Assembly (NCBI GenBank): GCA_959599615.1
Contig: CAUGKA010000044.1
Coordinates: 1-13,115, forward strand
DNA: 13,115 nt
Direction: 5' to 3'
Origin: an uncultured Collinsella sp.
GTDB taxonomy: Bacteria > Actinomycetota > Coriobacteriia > Coriobacteriales > Coriobacteriaceae
Positions 1-7,000 of the stretch are shown here, one piece after another. The number at the start of each line of letters is the position of its first letter. The first letter of the stretch is position 1. The position numbers and the translations under genes were made by a program. Under the pieces are notes generated by a model, which had not been told where the DNA came from, searched no databases, and worked only from the letters and a program-made list of their open reading frames with translations.

Positions 1-1
1 C

Positions 2-937
2 ACCTTTAACGAGATCAATTGCCTGCTCATGGGCGGCTTTGGCGGCGTGATGGGCGGCGGCATGGTGCCCGAGGCAACTGACACGCCCATGGCCTTTGGC
101 GACTGCGACTGGGACGACCCGCAGGCGCGCTTCGACGCCCTGCACCATCAGTTCCTGGCGAGCGCCAAGTGCGTCACCATGGGCCATCAGATCGACCCTC
201 AGAACAAGATCGGCTGCATGATCGCCGGCAACGCTTGCTATCCGCACACGTGCAACCCGGCAGATGTTCTGGCCGCACAAAAGCAGCAGCGCGAGATGAA
301 CTTCTACTGCGGCGACGTGCAGGTGCGCGGTGCGTATCCGGCGTGGGCACGCAGCCTGTGGCGCCACGAGGGCGTGCACGTGGAGGTCTCGCCCGAGGAC
401 GCCGCCACGCTGGCTGCCGGTAAGGTCGACTTCTACAGCTTTAGCTACTACATGAGCGCCACGGCCACGGCCGACCCGGTGCTGCTGGAGCAGGGCAACA
501 TCTTTGGTGGCGCCGGCAACGAGTATCTCAAGAAGAGCGATTGGGGTTGGGCGATCGACCCCGAGGGTCTGCGCTACTACCTGGAGGAGGTCTACGACCG
601 CTACCAGGTGCCGCTGATGATCGTCGAGAACGGCCTAGGCGCGGTGGACGAGGTCGAGGCGGACGGTTCGATTCACGACGACTACCGCATCGATTACCTG
701 CGCGAGCATATCAAGCAGATGGAGATTGCCATCGAGGACGGCGTGGACCTGATGGGCTACACCATGTGGGGCTGCATCGATTTGGTGAGCGCCTCGACCG
801 GCGAGATGAAGAAGCGCTACGGCTTCATCTACGTCGACAAGGACAACGACGGCAACGGCACGCTCGCCCGCAGCCGCAAAGACAGCTTCTTCTGGTACAA
901 GAAGGTCATCGAGTCCAACGGCGCCGACCTGGCCTAG
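2..937 (+). CDS. 6-phospho-beta-glucosidase, GH1 family (3' part, start outside window)
   Basis: The reading frame is open from the first bases of the window and ends at TAG 935-937; the N-terminal third or so is missing. It opens with the motif TFNEIN, which holds the GH1 acid/base glutamate (codon 11-13). The nucleophile motif MIVENG has its glutamate at 626-628. The segment STGEMKKRYGF supplies the Ser, Lys and Tyr that in GH1 phospho-glycosidases bind the 6-phosphate of the substrate, so the enzyme should hydrolyse phosphorylated beta-glucosides (cellobiose-P, arbutin-P, salicin-P) in the cytoplasm after PTS uptake. The stretches VDFYSFSYYMS and SDWGWAIDPEGLRYYLEEVY are typical of the BglA/AscB branch. 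Any PTS partner would lie upstream of the window. A terminator hairpin follows 28 bp after the stop. The family call is firm; the exact sugar is not. Confidence 0.95.
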   Translation, partial: TFNEINCLLMGGFGGVMGGGMVPEATDTPMAFGDCDWDDPQARFDALHHQFLASAKCVTMGHQIDPQNKIGCMIAGNACYPHTCNPADVLAAQKQQREMNFYCGDVQVRGAYPAWARSLWRHEGVHVEVSPEDAATLAAGKVDFYSFSYYMSATATADPVLLEQGNIFGGAGNEYLKKSDWGWAIDPEGLRYYLEEVYDRYQVPLMIVENGLGAVDEVEADGSIHDDYRIDYLREHIKQMEIAIEDGVDLMGYTMWGCIDLVSASTGEMKKRYGFIYVDKDNDGNGTLARSRKDSFFWYKKVIESNGADLA

Positions 938-964
938 CCAAGTCTCAACCAGCGTAAACGTCGC

Positions 965-1004
965 AACCACCACAAAGGGGCCAAGCACCTTTGTGGTGGT
1001 TTTT
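965..1004 (+). terminator. Intrinsic terminator, copy 1 of the CCACCACAAAGG hairpin family
   Basis: A perfect 14-bp stem (AACCACCACAAAGG at 965-978 pairing with 988-1001) encloses a 9-nt loop, GGCCAAGCA. A T-run at 1000-1004 follows. It lies 28 bp after the GH1 stop, so it probably ends that transcript. Stem and loop recur at 2552-2589 and, in a variant form, at 12687-12721, so this is also a dispersed repeat. Confidence 0.8.
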
Positions 1005-1007
1005 GCT

Positions 1008-1037
1008 TTGGTGGATGTGTGGGACATGCCTTACAAT
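1008..1037 (+). promoter_or_regulatory. Possible promoter of the MFS transporter
   Basis: TACAAT at 1032-1037 matches the -10 consensus at 5 of 6 positions. A weak -35 (TTGGTG, 1008-1013) precedes it with an 18-bp spacer. It sits directly after the GH1 terminator, as expected for an independent gene, and would leave a 5' leader of about 130 nt. Prediction by eye only. Confidence 0.3.
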
Positions 1038-1173
1038 CTACCAAGTAATTCATGACGGGCGAAAAACGGAGAGAAGGGGCTTGATGCGTCCTTAATGTTT
1101 CAAGCGGATAGATTGATTCGATAGACGGTGGCGAATGCCCACCGCCCGTATTCGTATGAAACAAGGAGTCTCC

Positions 1174-2454
1174 ATGCTCGCCCCTCTTTTCTCAAAGCCT
1201 CAATCATCGCTGTCCGTGCAGGCCAAGCGCCTGGTGGCGATGCGCTTTCTCATCTACACCGGCTTTCAGACCAGTTACTTTATCGGCGTCATCGGAACGC
1301 TTACCTATGCGGATGACGCCTCGGTCGTCGCGACATCGCTGGCCGTCCTGTTTATGAATGTATTTGTGATTTTGGGATCCTTTGCGGGCGGCGCGGCGCT
1401 TGACGCCTGGGGTCCGCGCCGCCATTTCTTGCTGAGCATCATCGGCGCTCTCGCAACTGGCACGGCAATCATCGCCTTTGGTAGCGCGACCGGCGTCGTC
1501 CTGCTCGGCGCGGTGTTTCTGGGCTTTACGATGGGATTCGCCCAGCCCATTGCCACATCCTATCCGGCCTACCTCACCAACGACCCTGTTGAGCTCAAGG
1601 ACATCAACTCCGCCATCGCCATGTTTTCAAACGTGAGTATCATTGTTGGCCCCACGCTGGGCGGTTTTGTCGCGGCGGCTGCATCGTCGCGCGCGGTGTT
1701 CGTGCTCATGATGCTCTTTACCGTGCTGGCGTTCGTCGCCGGTTGGGGCTTTAGGCCGCAGACCAGCCATGTCGCCGGGCATGCGGATGCCGATTCGGCA
1801 GAGGAAGGGGAGCGTGCGGGACAAAGCTCCAACCCCAGCGCATCCTCCCGCGCCACCTTCGCAGCCAGCATCAAGACAGTCTTCACCAACAGCGTTCTCG
1901 CCCTGCTGTTTTGCATCATCTTCCTCTCGAACTTTGGCTACGGAGCCTTCGATCCGCTGGAGTCGTTCTTCTACCGCGATGTCCTGCACGTCGGCGTTGA
2001 GTGGATGGGTTGGCTCTCGTCTGCCTCGGGCGTGGGCGCGGTGCTGGGTGCTGTGCTCGCGCTCCGCTTGCCGCCGCACCTGGTCAGCCTTAAAACCTTG
2101 CTCGTGGCGCTCATGTCCGTGGGCCTGGGAAGCCTGCTCTATGTGGGGACGCCGTACGTGGGCGTGGCCCTCGTCGGCCAGATCGCCCTGGGCATAGCTT
2201 GGGGCGTCGTCAACCCGCTCCACAACACCATTGTGCAAACGACGGCTCCGCTCGAGCAACTCGGTCGCGTGAACTCGGTCATGGGCTTTGGCAATATGTT
2301 TGCCGACGTGGCCCCGCTGGCGATTGCCCCGTGGCTGGCGGCGACGTTTGGCGTGCAGCAGACGCTCATCGGAGCGGGCGCGGTCGTGACGGCGGTTCCC
2401 GCGGCGTTGCTGCTGTTTGGCCGCCGGCACTTGGATCGTGCCGCAAGGCAGTAG
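1174..2454 (+). CDS. MFS transporter, 12-TM, MFS_1/MFS_3-like
   Basis: This is a 426-residue integral membrane protein with a hydrophobic pattern fitting 12 transmembrane helices. The loop after helix 2 has GAALDAWGPRR (residues 73-83), which matches the major facilitator signature G-x3-D-x2-G-x-R-R. VGPTLGG (158-164) in helix 5 resembles the motif of exporter-type families. A hydrophilic central loop (about 195-235) rich in Ser, Ala and Glu separates the two halves. The segment PLEQLGRVNSVM in the C-terminal half recalls the MFS_3 (EntS-like) family, so efflux is more likely than uptake, but the substrate cannot be read. The start was placed at ATG 1174 because AAGGAG (1163-1168) lies 5 bp upstream; in-frame ATGs at 1135 and 1156 lack such a site. 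The gene is followed at once by the 65-bp palindrome and then a terminator hairpin, so it is probably monocistronic. Confidence 0.9.
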   Translation: MLAPLFSKPQSSLSVQAKRLVAMRFLIYTGFQTSYFIGVIGTLTYADDASVVATSLAVLFMNVFVILGSFAGGAALDAWGPRRHFLLSIIGALATGTAIIAFGSATGVVLLGAVFLGFTMGFAQPIATSYPAYLTNDPVELKDINSAIAMFSNVSIIVGPTLGGFVAAAASSRAVFVLMMLFTVLAFVAGWGFRPQTSHVAGHADADSAEEGERAGQSSNPSASSRATFAASIKTVFTNSVLALLFCIIFLSNFGYGAFDPLESFFYRDVLHVGVEWMGWLSSASGVGAVLGAVLALRLPPHLVSLKTLLVALMSVGLGSLLYVGTPYVGVALVGQIALGIAWGVVNPLHNTIVQTTAPLEQLGRVNSVMGFGNMFADVAPLAIAPWLAATFGVQQTLIGAGAVVTAVPAALLLFGRRHLDRAARQ

Positions 2455-2519
2455 AAACCATCACAACATTCGATGAAAATCGCGATTTTGCCGAAAAACG
2501 TCGAATGTTGTGATGGTTT
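2455..2519. repeat. 65-bp palindromic element, copy A
   Basis: A perfect 19-bp inverted repeat (AAACCATCACAACATTCGA at 2455-2473, complement at 2501-2519) encloses 27 nt. The interior holds a second perfect palindrome, AAAATCGCGATTTT (2476-2489). It begins on the base after the MFS stop codon. A nearly identical copy of the same length is at 12732-12796; the arms are identical and only a few bases near the right side of the interior differ. This looks like a small non-coding dispersed element (MITE- or REP-like). It could also form a long mRNA hairpin at the 3' end of the MFS transcript. Confidence 0.85.
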
Positions 2520-2551
2520 GCGCCCCGGGCCAGGCCACCCTGCGGGTCCGG

Positions 2552-2589
2552 CCACCACAAAGGGGCCAGGCACCTTCGTGGTGGTTTTT
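2552..2589 (+). terminator. Intrinsic terminator, copy 2 of the CCACCACAAAGG hairpin family
   Basis: CCACCACAAAGG (2552-2563) pairs with CCTTCGTGGTGG (2573-2584), with one mismatch at 2577, around the loop GGCCAGGCA. A five-T run (2585-2589) follows. It lies about 100 bp after the MFS stop, just beyond the 65-bp palindrome, and probably ends that transcript. The stem, loop and following TTTTTGCTTT closely match copy 1. Confidence 0.75.
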
Positions 2590-2614
2590 GCTTTAACGGG
2601 CCGCGCCTGCGCCT

Positions 2615-2625
2615 TGGTATACCAT
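2615..2625 (+). promoter_or_regulatory. Possible -10 box of the HAD phosphatase gene
   Basis: TATACC (2618-2623) lies within the perfect 10-bp palindrome TGGTATACCA (2615-2624), about 55 bp before the start codon. A similar TATACT box precedes gatC. No convincing -35 is visible, so confidence is low. Confidence 0.25.
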
Positions 2626-2678
2626 GTACGCCGTTCACGACCACACCCCACACCGCCGCACAACCCAGAAAGGCCCCC

Positions 2679-3500
2679 ATGGACGCCACCTTCAGCCACA
2701 TCAAAGCCGTGTTCTGCGATATCGACGGCACGCTGCTCACGAGCCAGCACACGGTGTCCCCGCGCACCGTGGCGGCCATCCGCGCCCTGCGCGAGCGCGG
2801 CGTGCTCTTTGGTCTGTGCACCGGGCGCGACGCCCACGCGACCGAGGCCATGTACGAGCTCTGGGGCATCGAAGGCCTGGTGGACGTGCTTGTGGGCTGC
2901 GGCGGCGCCGAGGTCATCGACCGCGCGCACGACATCAACGAGCTGAGCTATCCGCTGCCGGGCGAGACCATCGCGCGCATCTGCAAGCACATGGCGGACC
3001 TTCCGGTAACGCCCGTCTGCCCCCGAGACGGCGTGTTCTACGTGCCCGAGAGCAACGCGTGCGTCGAGCACCTGTCGCGCGTCGACGGCGTGCCCTACCA
3101 GGTGGTCGATTTTGCCGAGTTTTTGCGCGAGCCGCAGCCCAAGGTGATGTTTACCACAGCGCCCGAGGTAATGCCGCGGGTGATTGAGCGGGCGTCGACG
3201 TTTGCCGATAACACTGTTAAGGCGGCGTCTCTGCAAACCACGCAGCGGCTCTACGAGTTCATGGATCCGCGCGTGTCCAAGACGCGCGGCCTTGTGCGCG
3301 TGGCAGAGCTCAACGACATGGAGCTCCAGAACATCTGCGTGTTTGGCGATGCGGACAACGACACCTGCATGGTGGCTGACGCCGGCGTTGGCGTGGCCAT
3401 GGCAAACGGCAGCGCCGCCACCCGCGCCGCCGCCGATTTTGTAACCGTCAGCAACGACGAAGACGGCATTGCGATCTTTGTCGAGGAACATCTGCTGTAG
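2679..3500 (+). CDS. Cof-type HAD-IIB family phosphatase
   Basis: This 273-residue cytoplasmic protein has the expected length and all HAD motifs. Motif I is FCDIDGT with nucleophile Asp14 and acid Asp16. Motif II is LCTGR with Thr48. Motif III is the Lys of SKTRGL (about Lys201). Motif IV is FGDADND (Asp224, Asp226, Asp228, Mg2+ binding). A large cap domain between motifs II and III places it in subfamily IIB. Family members dephosphorylate sugar phosphates, phospholipid-type phosphates or flavin intermediates; the substrate is not predictable here. ATG 2679 is preceded by GAAAGG (2667-2672), a moderate ribosome binding site. A terminator lies upstream and a G+C-rich hairpin downstream, so it appears to be a single-gene unit. 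Confidence 0.93.
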   Translation: MDATFSHIKAVFCDIDGTLLTSQHTVSPRTVAAIRALRERGVLFGLCTGRDAHATEAMYELWGIEGLVDVLVGCGGAEVIDRAHDINELSYPLPGETIARICKHMADLPVTPVCPRDGVFYVPESNACVEHLSRVDGVPYQVVDFAEFLREPQPKVMFTTAPEVMPRVIERASTFADNTVKAASLQTTQRLYEFMDPRVSKTRGLVRVAELNDMELQNICVFGDADNDTCMVADAGVGVAMANGSAATRAAADFVTVSNDEDGIAIFVEEHLL

Positions 3501-3503
3501 CGC

Positions 3504-3519
3504 CGGGGGAGAACCCCCG
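3504..3519 (+). terminator. G+C-rich hairpin after the HAD gene
   Basis: CGGGGG (3504-3509) and CCCCCG (3514-3519) form a 6-bp stem with the 4-nt loop AGAA, starting 3 bp after the stop codon. No T-run follows, so it may be a weak terminator or an mRNA-stabilising hairpin. Confidence 0.4.
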
Positions 3520-3520
3520 C

Positions 3521-3546
3521 AATGGGGACAGGCGCCTTTGTGGTGG
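3521..3546. repeat. Half copy of the CCACCACAAAGG hairpin repeat (copy 3)
   Basis: The 26 bases at 3521-3546 match 12695-12720 at 25 positions: AATGGGGACAGGC, then G (A in the other copy), then CCTTTGTGGTGG. The left arm (ACCACCACA) is missing, so no hairpin can form. It appears to be a decayed or truncated repeat, and marks the left edge of the AT-rich region before the pilus genes. Confidence 0.7.
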
Positions 3547-3880
3547 CCTCAGGCGATTTGGGCGAATTGATGCCTAAAATCTGCGCGCAAATTCAAATAT
3601 GGTCGTCAGAACATTACGCTTCTAACCACCGATGGGTTAAAGATATTCTCATCAGTTTGGTAGGGTGTTTCTCCCGGTAAATGACCTGCCGCTCATGGTC
3701 AACTATCGACCGTTCACAGGATGTTTGCTCTTGAGCAAAATGTTGTGCAAATAAATCTAATGCCATTAAAAAATAATAGGCAACTAAATTACCAGCAGAA
3801 ACAAAAAAAAGATAGCGAATAAACGAGGGCAAATCTGAGTAAATGTCAAGAGAATTGAGTACTCACTACAAAACTATCGG
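3547..3880. other. AT-rich intergenic region without a recognised gene
   Basis: About 330 bp here, clearly richer in A+T than the neighbouring genes, hold no gene I can support. Visible structures are a short hairpin TTTGCTC-TT-GAGCAAA (3724-3739), an A8 run (3803-3810), the palindrome TGAGTACTCA (3856-3865), and a 7-bp inverted pair ATCTGAG / CTCAGAT (3833-3839 and 3890-3896). A 72-codon reverse-strand frame (3832-3614) has only a TTG start and no SD site. The region probably holds regulatory sites for the pilus operon. Confidence 0.5.
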
Positions 3881-3886
3881 TTTTTG

Positions 3887-3960
3887 TTGCTCAGATGTTT
3901 AAACAATCGTTATAATTGCATTACTAAACGAGCGCAATTACAGATTGCGCAGATACGTTT
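3887..3960 (+). promoter_or_regulatory. Pilus operon promoter and 5' leader stem-loop
   Basis: A perfect TATAAT (3911-3916) is the best -10 box in the intergenic region; a weak TTGCTC (3887-3892) lies 18 bp upstream. Transcription would start near 3923 and give a leader of about 80 nt. The leader holds an inverted repeat GCGCAAT (3932-3938) / ATTGCGC (3944-3950), with outer arms AAACG (3926-3930) / CGTTT (3956-3960). It may be an operator for a dimeric regulator or a leader RNA hairpin. A 15-codon frame (3962-4009) lies between it and the adhesin start. Confidence 0.5.
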
Positions 3961-4005
3961 GATGGTGAAAGAGCAAGATCGCGGTCTCTTGGGGAGGAGA
4001 CATCG

Positions 4006-7000
4006 ATGAAAGCGAATTCAGACAAATCTAAGCAGAGTAAAAAAGTGACGCGCCGTGTACTGGCAGGCGTTTTGTGCGGAGCCTCCGTTTTGAGCCTGGT
4101 ACTGTCGCTCGTCATGCCTCCGATCTCGCAGGCCATTGCCAACGATGTCCAGGCGGTTTCTGCCGAGGAAACTGCGATGGGGGGGGGTTCCTCAAGTGAG
4201 TCTACTGATGTAGACAACACCAACAACGGGGATACCGAAAACCAGAATAGTGATAATGTCGAGAATGGCGCGAGCGAAGACGCCGTTGCCGCAGACCTGC
4301 CGTCCGACGACACGGAGGCCGAGGGTGATGCTCAGCCTGCGGATGATAGTGCTAACGGCGAGGGCGCAATCGCACTTGCTGCAGAAAATGAATCGACTTA
4401 TGAAATCAGCAGAGGAGATGAACTCAGCGCGAAGCTTCCTGACAAGAAATTTCGCGATGGAAATGGCTCCGCTACTTTTAAGCTTGTTAACGATATTGAA
4501 TACAGCGGTGAGATTAGGCTTGAACAAACTGACGATAACCCTATCAATATCACCCTTGACCTAAACGGTCATAAGATTAAGTGCTTGAACACCGACAAGC
4601 CGTTATTTGATATTGCTAACGGCGCAACACTTACAATTAAGGATTCCGCACAGGCGAATGAGACGCTCATCGAGGGCCAGCAGCTTACTGATCAGGGGCA
4701 GTACCTGAATCCCGATAATTATGGCAAGAAAGCCGAGCTAAATTACGTTGATGGCATTCCGTCTAATCTTACCTATTACGTGACCAAATCGACCCCAAGT
4801 GGTACAGGGACAACCGAGACGCTTGTCAAACATGACGTTGATATTAAAGGCGCCATCGTGGCGTGCAGCGGCAACGCAAATCTAAGGCTCATCAATCTGT
4901 ATAACAACAACGGCAAGGGCTCGTTTAACCTTGTGAGCGGCGTGATCACGCAAAAGAAAGGCGGCAGGGTTAGCAGCTTGGTCTATGCCGAGAACGGCTC
5001 TACCGTCAACATGAGCGGCGGCTATGTTTGTGGCGCTTCTAGCTCGGGCGCGGGCGCGGGCATTATGGTGTCCAACGAGAAAGGTAGTGCCTCGACCCTT
5101 AATGTGACCGGTGGCGTAATTGCCGGCAATAGTGCTCCTAGTGGCGGCGGTGTGTATGCTAAAGGTTCCACGGTCACCATAACTAATGGCGTAATCTCCG
5201 GCAACAGCACGCTTGATTCTGCTGGCTTTGGTGGCGGCATCATGGCCGAATATGGCGGCAGCGTTACTGTTTCCGGCGGTTACATTACGAACAATAAATA
5301 TGCCAATTTCTGTAGCCATGATGGTTATGGCGATCATGGCGGCGCTGGACTTGCCGCTAGAAACGGTACTCATGTCACCATTTCGGGCGGCCAGATCACG
5401 GGCAACTATTCTGAGGAAGCAGGCGGCGGCGTTTATGTCACGGATGTCGACCGTAATGAGCAATCCCGTACGGGTATGGCGTGGCTGAAAATCACGGGAG
5501 GAATTATTGCCTCTAACGTGAGCTACCGATCTGAAGGTGCTGGCATTCGAGTGGGCCAGATGGTTGACGCGATGATAAATGGGTCGTCAAACGATAGCCC
5601 AGTCTACATCACTAATAACTCTTGCATGTCTCGCTTTGACTGGGGCGGAGGCGGTATCTTTGTCCAGGGAAACTCGGATTTGGGCAAGGAGAAGACTGCT
5701 GGTAGGCTATTCATATATAACTCGTACATTAGCGCCAATACCGCTGGCGGCTATGGCGGTGGCGTTGCAGTCTGCCCTACGGGCAAGACGTTGGTAACGA
5801 ACACTGAGGGCACAGCAATCTTTGGCAATTCGTCTGCCAAAGATCAGCAGGACGCAAAAGCTGATTATAATTCTGAAAAGAATAGCGGTAACGAAGGCAC
5901 CCCTCACCTATCCGCTGGTGGCTACGAAGGCCTTGAACACAAAAAGAACCAGGATGCTGACGCCTACAATGCCAAAGAGTTTCGCGAAAACGGCCACGCG
6001 GACTTCTTCCTTGCTGCGGAGGATCATAAGACCCCGATCGCGGCGGTGATTGGCAAAATGCTTGGCGGCGGTGACGCCAAATACAAGGGAAGTAAAGAGC
6101 TTACGCAAGCCATTACTATCCCCGCTAACGGTGGCGTGCAGGTATGTAAAAGCATCGGCCTGAGCTCGGGTGTTACAGCTCAAGACAAAGCCGCGATCAA
6201 TGCGCAAAAAGTTGCGACAACGTTCATTACCGGCAACTATTCCTGGGACCATGGCGGCGGCATCATGTCGAACGGCGACCTGTACATGGGCGTGCCTGAG
6301 GACACGTATGTCTATCCGAGCCTCAAGCTCAAGGCGACCAAGGTACTACGTAATTCGCAGACAAATGTGAACGAGGGGCTCGAAGAGAATCAGTTTACCT
6401 TTAGGGTCTACCGCAAGGACTCAACCGACCCTTTGGCTAGCGCGACATTCAATCGTAACGTTTGCACCGAGGTTGGAACTGCAAAAAATGATGCAAGCGG
6501 CAATATCACGTTTGACCTTGGTGAACAGTTCGCAACGGGTGGCACGGGTAACGAAATCACATACTACTTGGTCGAAGATGCCGGCGATGATCCTGACATC
6601 ACGTGCGACTCCAGTGTGTATGAGATTGTGGTACGGACCCAGGATAAGCCGACCAAGCTCATGACTGTTCCGAGTAAAAATAATCCGAACGAAGAGAAGG
6701 AACTTCTCATCCATAACTACACGATTACAGACGTCAACGGGACCAAGTACGAACTCGATAAGTCTGGGAAGTGGATTAACAAAAAAACGTGGAGTGTCGC
6801 GAAGAATGTCGACGGCTATTATCAAATTATCTGTGAGGACGGTTCGGCGACTTTCACTAACGTATGTACCGCGTACGACTCGACTGGCGTTTGGATCCCT
6901 AAGGCGACCAAGGTCGTTAAGGGTGGCGAGATGAAGGAGTTCACGCTCGAGTTTGCGGATAACGAGAACTTCGATAAACCCATGACGGCTACGACCGACC

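Noticed and set aside
2139..3491. Reverse-strand open frame of 450 codons across the MFS end, the repeats and the HAD gene
   Set aside because: It spans two well-supported forward genes and two hairpins, and its translation shows no recognisable domain.
3614..3832. 72-codon reverse-strand frame in the AT-rich intergenic region with a hydrophobic N-terminal part
   Set aside because: It starts with TTG, has no SD site, and its hydrophobicity follows from T-rich codons. It could be real only if conserved in relatives.
3833..3896. ATCTGAG / CTCAGAT pair considered as ends of an invertible promoter segment
   Set aside because: The arms are only 7 bp and the enclosed segment is about 50 bp with no recombinase gene in the window; chance is the simpler explanation.
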